Source of the DNA: Lachnospiraceae bacterium
GTDB lineage: Bacteria > Bacillota_A > Clostridia > Lachnospirales > Lachnospiraceae
DNA: 64,000 nucleotides
Direction of reading: 5' to 3'
NCBI GenBank assembly: GCA_009911175.1
Contig: QXWX01000011.1
Span: 47,314 to 111,313, forward strand
The notes below the pieces were generated by a model, which was not told where the DNA came from, did no database searches, and was given only the letters and a program-made list of their open reading frames with translations. A program made the position numbers and the translations under genes. Positions 26,193-34,643 of the stretch are shown here, one piece after another (position 1 is the stretch's first letter; the number at the start of each line of letters is the position of its first letter).

Positions 26193-26229
26193 GTTACAGG
26201 GCACGCCTGGTCAAGGTGTGACCTGTAAC
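26193..26229. repeat. 37-nt palindromic repeat, copy 2
   Basis: It is identical base for base to 8495-8531. The outer arms GTTACAGG/CCTGTAAC are perfect and an inner GGTCA-AGGTG-TGACC stem can form. It lies between the HipA-like module (minus) and the MNT/HEPN remnant (plus), so it is upstream of both. The first copy is upstream of dinJ-yafQ. Confidence 0.85.
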
Positions 26230-26350
26230 GAGAAAAAAGGGGGAGGATTATATTTTTTTGAGTCCGGTTTGTAATTTTGTATTTTTCTATGTTAAAATGA
26301 AAGCAGCACAAACATGGGAGGCGGATTGGTTTTCGAAAGGGGGCAGACAT

Positions 26351-26789
26351 ATGTGCCGACTGGTAAATGTCAAAACAAATTTTAATACCGAGATTGAAGT
26401 AGCTGATATAAAAAAAGAAGTGGTTGAAAATATCATTGAAGCAGCCGGCGTATGTTCCAGAATCTGCCAGATCATTCTGTTTGGCTCTGTAATCGAAAGC
26501 AGATGTACGGAAGATTCTGATGTCGATATGCTGGTGATCAGCGATACACCCCGTTCAAAATTGTATAAAGATAAAGGGTATCAGGAATTTCTAAGAAGGC
26601 TGCATGAAAAGGCAACAAAGGGAATTGCAGCCTACCACGCCCAGCAGGCAGTTGAAAAAAATCATCAAATCTGAAATATATAAAACAAATCCTGATATCA
26701 ATCCCAGAAAAATGTATACTCACAAAATTTATGATTTGTGTGCCATTGCAAAAGCAAATCACATTCATGTGCCAAAAGGCATTGAGGAA
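26351..26789 (+). pseudogene. MNT nucleotidyltransferase fused to HEPN fragment, frameshifted
   Basis: ATG 26,351 (site AAAGGGGG) opens a frame with the MNT nucleotidyltransferase motif ILFGSVIESRCTEDSDVDML (GS...DVD). It then runs into AAYHAQQAVEK, the start of a HEPN domain, without the usual rest of the MNT protein. At GAAAAAAATC (near 26,650) the frame ends in NHQI and a stop at 26,674. One base fewer in the A7 run would continue as VEKIIKSEIYKTNPDINP and YTHKIYDLCAIAKANHIHV, a HEPN body that runs into the terminator. So a deletion fused the pair and an A-tract slip broke it. Intact MNT/HEPN pairs are toxin-antitoxin systems. Confidence 0.7.
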
Positions 26790-26819
26790 AAAGCCGGTTT
26801 TCTTGATCCGGCTTTTTCC
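26786..26819. terminator. Bidirectional terminator
   Basis: GGAAAAAGCCGG (26,786-26,797) pairs perfectly with CCGGCTTTTTCC (26,808-26,819). It has T-runs on both strands and lies between the plus-strand MNT/HEPN remnant and the minus-strand YesN-type gene. Confidence 0.85.
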
Positions 26820-26871
26820 CAAACCTTCGGAAGGCCATCCCCCACTTTTGAGTCCCTGCCTTCCGAATGTC

Positions 26872-28407
26872 TCAATATTTCTTCATATTGCGCAGCGACG
26901 CCGGAGACACCCCGTAGCACTGCTTGAATTTCCGGTAAAAATAACTGGTATCCGGATACCCCACTTCCTTCGCAATGTCATTGATCTTCATATTCGTATT
27001 CAGGATCAGATCCTTCGCGATCTTATTTTTCGTGTTGCTCAGATACTGGGTAAAGGAGCACCCCACCTCCTTCTGGAAAATCTGCCCCAGATAGGACGCG
27101 TTCATATGGTATTTGTACGCCAGCGTTTTCAGATTCATGTCCTCTTTGTAATTTTTCCGGACCTCCTCCATGATCTGCTTCACCACCGGCGTGTACTGGG
27201 AATCCTCGGTATGGAGGTAGAGGATGATCTCCGTGATCTCCGAGATGAAAATGGTTTTCAGACCGAAAATGTCGTCCGCCTGGTAGATCTTTTCCACCAT
27301 TTCCGTAAGGGCCTGGAGATTCCTGGACTGCTCCAGCTTATATTCCACCTTGATGTCCTGCAGAAGAATCGCCATTTTCAGGGCAAGCTGGTAAAGGACG
27401 TCCACATCCACCTCGTATTTCAGGTTATTGATAAAAAGATCCTCGATATAGTTCAGCGCGCCCTCCTTGTCCTTTTTCAGGATCATTTTCCGAAGAAGGT
27501 TCTCATCAATGGCCACGTCCTGGTTCTTCCGTTCCTTGATGTAGCTCTCCGTAATGCAGGAGCCGTAGCCCTCCAAAAGCCTGTACTTCTGCAGCCTGGA
27601 AATGATCTTGTAGGACGGCGGCAGCTCCTGGTACTCCCGGATCGGCGGGCCGATCGTAATGAAGCTCATGATGCCGAAAGAACTTTCCAGATGATTCTGA
27701 AATGCCCGGAAAATCTCGGACGCCTCCTGGCTGCCTTGAAGAATACCTTCCCGTTCTTCGTATAAGAGCAGAAACAGCGTGTCCGGCGACAGGTAAATGG
27801 TTTTCAGCTTCCGGGGCAGCTTCTGCAGCCCGATCAAAACGTCCTGCATGCCTTCCTTCGCTTCCAGGCTGTCGGCGTCGATCTTCATCATGGCCGCCGT
27901 GACGGATTCCTCCGGGCCGATCTCCGGCAGCATCCTGAGAAAGGTCTCCGCCTCGTTTTTGTCCAGCTTCCCCTTGAGAAATCGGTGCCAGCCGATCTTG
28001 TCCTCCATGCTCCCCGCCTTTTCCCTGGCAATCTCGTCAAAGTGCTCCGCCGCATGGATCAGCGCCTGTTTCAATTGTTCCTCATTGACCGGTTTCAGGA
28101 TGTACTCCTCCACGTCCAGCTTCAGTGCGGTCCTGGCGTATTCAAACTCATCATAACCGGATAAAATGATGCACCTGGTCCTGGGATTGATCTTCCGGAT
28201 CTCCTCTAAAAGCTCCAGGCCGTTCATCAGCGGCATCTCCACATCCGTCACCACGATATCCGCAGGTTCCCTGCAGAACATCTCCAATGCCTCCCGCCCG
28301 TTGTGGGCCATGGAAACCACGGTCATGGAAATCTCTTCCCAGTCAATAATACAGCGTATCCCCTGGAGGATAAACTCCTCATCCTCAACTAACATTACCT
28401 TTTTCAT
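26872..28407 (-). CDS. YesN-type response regulator with AraC DNA-binding domain
   Basis: The 511-residue protein has an N-terminal receiver domain (MKKVMLVEDEEFILQG; phospho-acceptor in DIVVTDVEMPLMNG near residue 55; Lys in YILKPVNEEQL). A long middle part follows, then two AraC HTH motifs (LKTLAYKYHMNASYLGQIFQ and INDIAKEVGYPDTSYFYRKF). It would bind DNA upstream of the mannose-locus operons when phosphorylated by the YesM-type kinase encoded directly upstream. ATG 28,407 has GAAGGGGAAGAG upstream. Its leader contains the leader repeat split by the 195-bp MITE, which separates it from the kinase gene. Confidence 0.92.
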   Translation of the reverse strand: MKKVMLVEDEEFILQGIRCIIDWEEISMTVVSMAHNGREALEMFCREPADIVVTDVEMPLMNGLELLEEIRKINPRTRCIILSGYDEFEYARTALKLDVEEYILKPVNEEQLKQALIHAAEHFDEIAREKAGSMEDKIGWHRFLKGKLDKNEAETFLRMLPEIGPEESVTAAMMKIDADSLEAKEGMQDVLIGLQKLPRKLKTIYLSPDTLFLLLYEEREGILQGSQEASEIFRAFQNHLESSFGIMSFITIGPPIREYQELPPSYKIISRLQKYRLLEGYGSCITESYIKERKNQDVAIDENLLRKMILKKDKEGALNYIEDLFINNLKYEVDVDVLYQLALKMAILLQDIKVEYKLEQSRNLQALTEMVEKIYQADDIFGLKTIFISEITEIILYLHTEDSQYTPVVKQIMEEVRKNYKEDMNLKTLAYKYHMNASYLGQIFQKEVGCSFTQYLSNTKNKIAKDLILNTNMKINDIAKEVGYPDTSYFYRKFKQCYGVSPASLRNMKKY

Positions 28408-28423
28408 GCTCTTCCCCTTCTTC

Positions 28424-28667
28424 TGTAACCAATTTGTTACTATTCACAGTCGGATAAAAAATGGCAGTCGGATTCTTCAAGCGAAGCTTGTAAGAAGCCG
28501 ATTGACAGTTTTTATTTGACTGGAATCAGTCGCTTCGCCCACATAAGCAAAAAATCAAGATGCGAAGCATCGGCAGACGGCTTTGCCGACTGTTTTTGCG
28601 CATGTGAGTGAAATGACTGTGAATAGTAACACCAATTTGCGCAGCAAATTGATTGCCTACTTGCCCG
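28424..28667. repeat. Leader repeat copy 3, interrupted by a MITE
   Basis: Bases 28,424-28,435 (TGTAACCAATTT) and 28,631-28,667 (ACCAATTTGCGCAGC...) rebuild the repeat at 10,632-10,670 once the 195-bp insert and one ACCAATTT are removed. The repeat also carries the TAG stop codon of the YesM-type gene. Confidence 0.85.
28436..28630. mobile_element. 195-bp MITE with 16-bp terminal inverted repeats and 8-bp target duplication
   Basis: The ends GTTACTATTCACAGTC (28,436-28,451) and GACTGTGAATAGTAAC (28,615-28,630) are perfect inverted copies. The element is flanked directly by ACCAATTT on both sides (28,428-28,435 and 28,631-28,638). The intact target sequence occurs at 10,632-10,670. Inside are stable hairpins with the GCGAAGC core at 28,481 and 28,562 and its inverse at 28,532. 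No gene fits in it, so it must be moved by a transposase encoded elsewhere. Confidence 0.9.
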
Positions 28668-30480
28668 GGTCTTCCTCTGCCCCGGCCATCAGTACCACCA
28701 TCAGCCCTTTGGGCTGTACCGCCTCCAGATAGATCCCGTACTTCTCACCATAGACCGCCTTAAGCCTCCGGTTTACATTATGGATACCGATGGATTCATT
28801 CCGCTTTTTCGTCCCGGCCTGTTCCTGTGGTTCCCGGCCCTTCTTCGATTCTGGTTTATTCCGCCGATTTTCTCCGTTCCGCCTCTCTGCCTCCGCATTC
28901 TCCCGCAGATTTTGTCCGTTCCGCCTCTCCGTCTTCGCATTTTCCCGCAGCTCCCTGTTCATCTGCGCCAGCTTCTCCGGATCCATGCCCCGGCCATTAT
29001 CCTTCACATAGAGAAACAGCGTGTCCCCTTTTTTCTCCCCGCGGACCTGCACCAGATTGTCCTGCCGCTCCCGCTCGATACCGTGGATAAAATAATTTTC
29101 CATCACAGGCTGGAGCACAAACTTGATAATGGGCAGGGACAAAAGCTCTGCCGGGCATTCCACCTCCGACCGGAAACACCCCTGATAGCGGTACTCGAAC
29201 AATTCCAGATACTGCTTGCAGTAGTCCAGCTCCTGCCCCAGGGTGATCACATCGGCCTCCTTTAACTGACTTCGGAACAGGACCACCATGCTGTACAGCA
29301 TTTTCCCCACTTCCCGGTCCCCGTTGCAGATGGCCTTCATGCGGATCGCCTCCAGGGTATTGTACAAGAAATGAGGGTTGATCTGGCTCTGGAGCGCCTG
29401 CATCTGGGCATTTTTCCGCTCGATTTCCTCCAGATAGCTTTTTTCGATATACAGCTCCAGCTTTTCGCACATCCCGTTAAAATTGTCCGCGATCATGTCC
29501 AGCTCGTCCTCTTTTTTCCCGGTTTCCAGACGCACCTGAAAGTCCCCGGTGGTCACCTGGTTCATGGCGTCCAGGATAGCTTCCACCCGCCCGGCAAACC
29601 GTTTCGCATAATAGTCCACAAAGAAGATCCCGATCACGCCTGCCGCCGCTCCCGCTGCCAGGATGGCCAGAAATGTGGTCCAGGGCAGACGGGCGGCCTG
29701 CCGTTCATCCAGAAATGCATGGATCTGGTATTCCCCCGCTGACTGGCTGCGCACAAAATAGTGCCGGTCCTCAAGCCGAGGGGCATAGTCCGCTCCCTCC
29801 GGGGACTGAAAAATTACCTGATCCTCCCCGAAAACAACCGCCATTTCCGCAAACGGGCTGAAGCTGCGGATTTTTTCCAGCGCCTGCTCCGCCTCAAATG
29901 TAAACACCATGCAGCCAGCCGGTTCCATCGTGTTCATTTCCCGAACTTCCTTCACATAGACAAGCTTCCCCGGCACGCAATACTCCTGATTTTGAATCTG
30001 GGCCAGCCGCGCCTGCCCGTCCTTCCCCGGAAAAACGATATTCTCCGGGCGGCATTCTGTCAGCTGCCGCGTCTCATAACTGACCAGTTCTATTTTTTCC
30101 AACTGGGAATACGCCTCAAATGCCTGATTCATAAAATAGAAGACACTCTTATATACCAGCTCCTCCGAGGAAATGTAGCGTCTCAGGGAATACTGCTGGT
30201 ATTCCTCCGGTTCCAGCCGGAAATACTGCAGGAGATCCTCCAGCTCCGACTGGGAGCGGTAGAGATCCCGGTGGAGGTAATCCGCAATCTGCTCCACCCC
30301 TTCCGTGTAGGCAAGCGCTTCCCCGCTGATCCGCTCCAGCTCCTCCCGGCCGTTTTCCAGCAGCCTGCCTCTGGTGGCGGACATAAAGTAAAGGACCAGA
30401 GCCGCCACAATGCAAAGCACCATCGCGGTATAGGTCCGAAACATTTTCAAATACAGTTGTTTTGGTCTTTTCTTCTCCAT
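28657..30480 (-). CDS. YesM-type sensor histidine kinase
   Basis: The 607-residue protein from ATG 30,480 (GGAGGC upstream) has a first membrane helix (MVLCIVAALVLYFM), an extracytoplasmic sensor part, a second helix (TFLAILAAGAAAGVIGIFFV, about 285-304), a HAMP region and a His_kinase domain with phospho-site ALQSQINPHFLYNTLE. The ATPase has ENYFIHGIERER, KDNGRGMDPEKL and GIHNVNRRL. Between the last two lies an unusual insertion of about 60 charged residues with two 14-residue repeats. It should sense external mannosides and phosphorylate the YesN-type regulator. It overlaps the YesL-like gene by 34 bp. Confidence 0.9.
   Translation of the reverse strand: MEKKRPKQLYLKMFRTYTAMVLCIVAALVLYFMSATRGRLLENGREELERISGEALAYTEGVEQIADYLHRDLYRSQSELEDLLQYFRLEPEEYQQYSLRRYISSEELVYKSVFYFMNQAFEAYSQLEKIELVSYETRQLTECRPENIVFPGKDGQARLAQIQNQEYCVPGKLVYVKEVREMNTMEPAGCMVFTFEAEQALEKIRSFSPFAEMAVVFGEDQVIFQSPEGADYAPRLEDRHYFVRSQSAGEYQIHAFLDERQAARLPWTTFLAILAAGAAAGVIGIFFVDYYAKRFAGRVEAILDAMNQVTTGDFQVRLETGKKEDELDMIADNFNGMCEKLELYIEKSYLEEIERKNAQMQALQSQINPHFLYNTLEAIRMKAICNGDREVGKMLYSMVVLFRSQLKEADVITLGQELDYCKQYLELFEYRYQGCFRSEVECPAELLSLPIIKFVLQPVMENYFIHGIERERQDNLVQVRGEKKGDTLFLYVKDNGRGMDPEKLAQMNRELRENAKTERRNGQNLRENAEAERRNGENRRNKPESKKGREPQEQAGTKKRNESIGIHNVNRRLKAVYGEKYGIYLEAVQPKGLMVVLMAGAEEDPGK
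28873..28950. repeat. 42-bp tandem repeat inside the histidine kinase ATP lid
   Basis: Two units start at 28,873 and 28,915 (both TCCGTTCCGCCTCT...). They encode LRENA(K/E)(T/A)ERRNG(Q/E)N twice in frame, between the G1 and G2 boxes of the kinase. Confidence 0.8.
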
Positions 30481-31148
30481 GCGCCTGCCTCCAGCATCCG
30501 AAAGATTTTCTGATTTATAAATACTACCACAAAACCATACAGGCTGACAACAAACAATACACCGATCCCCGCCTGAACCTCCAGAAGCATCAGGATAAAT
30601 GCCAGCGCCGCCGTATTTCCGAAGGTCAGAAGCGGCTGTCCGACGCACAGCGCCAGCGCCCCTTTCCATATATCCCGGATGCTCATGTCATATCTGGAGG
30701 CCAGCAGGTACAGATCCGGCGTCATCAAAAGACTCACCGCAAACAGCAGGATGAACAGAAGCGCCAGCAAAAACACCGGACACTGGACCGTAAAAAACCG
30801 AATATTCGTCCAGAACATCCCGACCATCAATGCCTGGATCGCCGCAACGCCCAGCTTTTTCAGATACCCGTCTTTATACCCTGCCCAATAGTCTTTCCAG
30901 GCCGAGACTTCCGTCCCTTTGAGCATCCGGTTCATAGAAAAGAACACTCCGCACAGCGCAGGTCCTGCCGGAATCGCGCAGAGCAGGAAGAGAGGCAGGA
31001 AGGTCTCCGCCTGGCTGATTCCCACAAACACAAAAAACAGCAGCAGGGGAAGATTGGACCCCCAGAAAAACAGATTGACCAGCAGAAAATAGATGATTTT
31101 CTCGCACGCTCCCATCATTTTTTCTATATGAAATATTTCTCCAAGCAT
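30447..31148 (-). CDS. YesL-like DUF624 membrane protein
   Basis: The 233-residue protein has about five hydrophobic segments (IIYFLLVNLFFWGSN, FVFVGISQAETFLPLF, CPVFLLALLFILLFAVS, GVLFVVSLYGFVVVF) and the N-terminal DUF624 pattern GPALCGVFFSMNRMLKG. In Firmicutes such proteins neighbour YesMN and CUT1 transporters; their exact function is not established. ATG 31,148 has GGGAGG upstream. It overlaps the kinase start by 34 bp and follows the GH38 gene on the same strand. Confidence 0.87.
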   Translation of the reverse strand: MLGEIFHIEKMMGACEKIIYFLLVNLFFWGSNLPLLLFFVFVGISQAETFLPLFLLCAIPAGPALCGVFFSMNRMLKGTEVSAWKDYWAGYKDGYLKKLGVAAIQALMVGMFWTNIRFFTVQCPVFLLALLFILLFAVSLLMTPDLYLLASRYDMSIRDIWKGALALCVGQPLLTFGNTAALAFILMLLEVQAGIGVLFVVSLYGFVVVFINQKIFRMLEAGAWRRKDQNNCI

Positions 31149-31244
31149 CGTAAATCCTCCCATTCTTTTTTGTACAGCGACCCGAAACGGCAGGCAGTCC
31201 CGCAGTCTGCCGTTTCGGATCGTTTTTTTCAGATTCCACCGTTC

Positions 31245-34200
31245 TCAAAGCTGAAATAAAATCGTCTTAATTTCGTAAGGATGGAGCTCCAGCTTGACTT
31301 CGCCTCCGTCAAATGCGGACAGCGGCTGTTCCATCAGGCTTCCTTCCGCCCATTCCCGGTATGCAAATGCCGGCTTCACCGTTACATTCTGCCTTGCCCC
31401 TGCAAAATCGTGGAACCGCACCACCAAATACTGTCCGTCCTCGGAGCGCTTTACGGCGTCGATCTCCACCTGTGCATTGTCCACTGTGAAGAAGCTTGCG
31501 CTCTCTGCCTGCTCCACCCCTTTGAACACATCCGCCGGGTTGTTCAGGGCATATCCGGACTGAACCACCTGACCCTCCACAAAATCTCCCTTGTGGGGAA
31601 GCAGCGCATAGGTAAACTGATGCTTTCCAAGATCCTGAAGATGATCCGGCTGCAGCCCCGACCGAAGCAGGGAAATGCGCATCACATTGTCCTTCACGTC
31701 ATACCCGTATTTGCAGTCGTTTAGGAGCGCCACCCCGTAGTTCCTCTCCGACAGGTCCGCAAACCGGTGTCCCACGGATTCGAATCTGGCCTGATCCCAG
31801 CTTGTATTCCAATGGTTGGGCCTGCGCACATTGCCGTATTGGATATCATAGGTCGCATAGGTACTCCGCACGTCCACCGTAAATGCCGCCTTGAAAAGCT
31901 GCTGCCGTTCCTGGAGATCCACATCTGTCCGGAAATCAATCCTTCTGTCAAAACGGTACAGGACCATATCCTGGGAAATGGATGTGTTCATGTACTTCCA
32001 TTCCATGTGAACCACCAGCCGCAGCGGCCCCTGGCAGGTCACTTCAAGGGCGGTCAGATCCGTAACCTCCCGCATTTTCTGCTGATAGAAAATGTCAATG
32101 TCCCAGGCGTCATTGTCCAACGGCTTATCCTCAAATACCTGCAGGACGTTTCCCCGCTCTCCCGGCGCCAGCACTTCCCGCGCTTCCTGCTTATCATACA
32201 GCCGGGTAATCTGCCCGTAATCATTCAGGGTGATTGAGTAAAACGGGGTTTCCAGTTCCTTTCCATGAACCGTGAATATACGCTGGCCTGTTTGATCCAT
32301 TCCGTCTGCCGCTTCTTTTGCGCCCACTGCGAAATCGGTCCGGTTCGCCGCTTCTTTTTCTCCGCCTGCAAAATCGGTCCGGTTCGCCGCTTCTTTTTCT
32401 CCGCCTGCAAAATCGGTCCGATCCGCCGCTTCTTTTCCTCCGCCTGCAAAATCGGTCCGGTCCGCCGCTTCTTTTGCCTTCCCCTCAAGTCCCTTTGCCT
32501 CCGCAGCGGTTCCCTCTTTGCAGAACAGAACTCTCCGATGCCCCATGGATGGCACATCCGGCACCTGTACATAGTACATTCCATCCCCCTGCTGGGAGAG
32601 AAGCACGTTTCCTGCTCCGTCGGTGAATACCCCGCTCTCTGTTTCCGGGATCTCCGCCAGGATATCCGAATTCCATCCGGACGCATTGTAGACGGTATAG
32701 GCATCCTCCGCATTTTGCAACGCCTGCTCCCGGTAATCCGCAATCACTTCCTCCCCGATCTGCCGAACCACTTCATAATCCCTGCGGGAATCCTCATACA
32801 CCTCATGGATTGAGGAGCCGGGGATGATATCATGGAACTGGTTGGTCAGGATCATTTTCCATCCCTTTGTCAGCTTCTCCTGCTCTGCCCCGTCCAGGTT
32901 CTCTTTCCCCACGGCCGCCATGGCGGTGAGCCATTCCGCCTTCCGATAGAGCAGCTCCATTTTCCGGTTCATGCGCTTGTTATAGCCCTGGCTGGTGTAT
33001 GTACCCCTGTGGTACTCCAGGTACAGCTCCCCGTCCCAGGTATGGACATACTGCTCTGTATCTCTCACATTCTCTTTTAATTTCCGGAAATACGAGCCTG
33101 CCGTGGATGTCTTTACATTGGGCAGGCCGGGGATTTTATCCAGCCTTCTTCTGGCTTCCAGCAGGTCCCGGTTCACGCCGCCGCCCCCGTCTCCATATCC
33201 AAAGGAAATCAGCAGATCCTTGTTCATTTCCTTCTCGCTGTAGGAATCCCATACCCCCTTCACGGTCCGGGCGGTCAGAAGGCCATTGTAGGTATAGAAC
33301 CAGGAGTCAGGCCCGTTCCACGGTTCCGGAGTGGTGATAAAATGGGTCAGCACCTCGGAGCCGTCCATCCCTTTCCAGCGGAAGGTATCGTGGGGCATCC
33401 GGTTGTACTGGTTCCAACTGATCTTCGTGGTCATAAACATGTCGATCCCTGATTTTTTCAGGATCTGGGGCAGCGCCCAGGAATAGCCGAACACGTCCGG
33501 AAGCCACAGGTATTCCACGTCTTTTCCAAATTCCTCTTTCAGGAAACGGCTGCCGATCAGGAGCTGGCGGGTCAGGGATTCCCCGCTGGTCAGGTTGCAG
33601 TCTGCCTCCACCCACATGCCGCCGTCCGTCTCCCAGCGGCCCTCTTTCACACGTTTTTTGATCTCTTCATAGATCTCCGGAAAATCTTCTTTGATATATT
33701 CGTAGATCTGCGGCTGGGTCTGGAGAAAAATATATTCCGGAAACAGTTCCATCATGCGCAGCACCGTGGAAAAGGAGCGGGATGCTTTCTCATGGGTATG
33801 CTTGAGCCGCCAGAGCCACGCCATGTCGATGTGGGTGTGCCCCACGCAGTGGACGTTGATCCTGGACTCTTTTCCCATGCCGTCGATCCTTTCATTGAGA
33901 AACTCATCTGCCTGACGGACGGTTTCGTAAAATGCTTCGCTCCCCGGGTAAGACCAGTCGATGCAGTGGCTGGCCTGATCCAGCACAGTCCGCAGGTCGT
34001 ATTTCACAGGATCTCCGTCGTCCAGTTGGCCCACCGTGTCCAGGATCAGGGAACCCAGATAATAGAGGTCGTCTGTTTGTTCATCCAGGCAGGCCAGATC
34101 CGCCCGTTTGATCTTGTGCTCCTGCTCCCTGGGCATGCCGCCGCCCTCCAGCCCGGACCAGAGCCGGAAGGTCAGACGGAAGCGTTTTCCGCACAGCTCT

Positions 34201-34574
34201 TCCGGGAAAAACACTTCCATGTGGTTGATGTCCACTCCCTGGTAAGGCTTTTCGTTGATATAGCACATGGCCTCAAAGCCGGAGTTGTTGCCTGCCCCGG
34301 TCTTGCCGAAGTCAAAGATTCCGACCACCCGCCGTCCTCTCCATTCCTCCGGGATCTCAACCTCTTTGTGCATCCAGAGATAACGGTCCCGTCCGGACCA
34401 GCAGTCCCCCACCCGGATGGTATCCCAGCCTTCAAAGCAGACCGGCGCCACCGGGTTGACCACGCCCTGCTCATCCTCGCGAACCGCAAATTCTTTTAGT
34501 TCTCTGACATCCCGGTATCTGTAGTTTTTTACTTCCTGGATTCTTCTGTCTAATTTTCTGTCTGTATGGAACAT
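31245..34574 (-). CDS. GH38 alpha-mannosidase with an internal repeat expansion
   Basis: The 1109-residue protein has the GH38 core: zinc site GHTHIDMAWLWRL (about residues 247-259), nucleophile region YLWLPDVFGYSWALPQ, TDGGMWVEADCNL and QFHDIIPGSSI. It releases alpha-linked mannose from imported N-glycan or yeast-mannan fragments; no signal peptide is present. Residues about 700-760 hold a five-unit 13-residue repeat (KEAA(D/N)RTDFAGGE) before the C-terminal beta domain, where most family members have a plain linker. ATG 34,574 follows AGGAGG. It lies 69 bp downstream of the GH125 gene. Confidence 0.9.
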   Translation of the reverse strand: MFHTDRKLDRRIQEVKNYRYRDVRELKEFAVREDEQGVVNPVAPVCFEGWDTIRVGDCWSGRDRYLWMHKEVEIPEEWRGRRVVGIFDFGKTGAGNNSGFEAMCYINEKPYQGVDINHMEVFFPEELCGKRFRLTFRLWSGLEGGGMPREQEHKIKRADLACLDEQTDDLYYLGSLILDTVGQLDDGDPVKYDLRTVLDQASHCIDWSYPGSEAFYETVRQADEFLNERIDGMGKESRINVHCVGHTHIDMAWLWRLKHTHEKASRSFSTVLRMMELFPEYIFLQTQPQIYEYIKEDFPEIYEEIKKRVKEGRWETDGGMWVEADCNLTSGESLTRQLLIGSRFLKEEFGKDVEYLWLPDVFGYSWALPQILKKSGIDMFMTTKISWNQYNRMPHDTFRWKGMDGSEVLTHFITTPEPWNGPDSWFYTYNGLLTARTVKGVWDSYSEKEMNKDLLISFGYGDGGGGVNRDLLEARRRLDKIPGLPNVKTSTAGSYFRKLKENVRDTEQYVHTWDGELYLEYHRGTYTSQGYNKRMNRKMELLYRKAEWLTAMAAVGKENLDGAEQEKLTKGWKMILTNQFHDIIPGSSIHEVYEDSRRDYEVVRQIGEEVIADYREQALQNAEDAYTVYNASGWNSDILAEIPETESGVFTDGAGNVLLSQQGDGMYYVQVPDVPSMGHRRVLFCKEGTAAEAKGLEGKAKEAADRTDFAGGGKEAADRTDFAGGEKEAANRTDFAGGEKEAANRTDFAVGAKEAADGMDQTGQRIFTVHGKELETPFYSITLNDYGQITRLYDKQEAREVLAPGERGNVLQVFEDKPLDNDAWDIDIFYQQKMREVTDLTALEVTCQGPLRLVVHMEWKYMNTSISQDMVLYRFDRRIDFRTDVDLQERQQLFKAAFTVDVRSTYATYDIQYGNVRRPNHWNTSWDQARFESVGHRFADLSERNYGVALLNDCKYGYDVKDNVMRISLLRSGLQPDHLQDLGKHQFTYALLPHKGDFVEGQVVQSGYALNNPADVFKGVEQAESASFFTVDNAQVEIDAVKRSEDGQYLVVRFHDFAGARQNVTVKPAFAYREWAEGSLMEQPLSAFDGGEVKLELHPYEIKTILFQL
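32308..32476. repeat. 39-bp in-frame tandem repeat in the GH38 gene
   Basis: GCCGCTTCTTTT recurs at 32,308, 32,347, 32,386, 32,425 and 32,464, exactly 39 bp apart. The units differ by a few substitutions and all keep the mannosidase frame, giving 13-residue units. Confidence 0.9.
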
Positions 34575-34643
34575 GTGTCTTTCAGCCTCCTGTTTTAAGT
34601 CATTTTTATATTTTCTTTGTCAATCTTTTTGTTTTTGTGTAAA

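Noticed and set aside
26731..27765. Plus-strand frame of 344 codons
   Set aside because: It is antisense to the YesN-type regulator and starts inside the broken HEPN and terminator region.
32308..32476. CRISPR-like array
   Set aside because: The units are contiguous 39-bp tandem copies without spacers and lie within a coding frame.
32265..32813. Plus-strand frame with repeated RRFFFSACKIGPV units
   Set aside because: It is the antisense reading of the 39-bp repeat in the GH38 gene; the repeat keeps every frame open.
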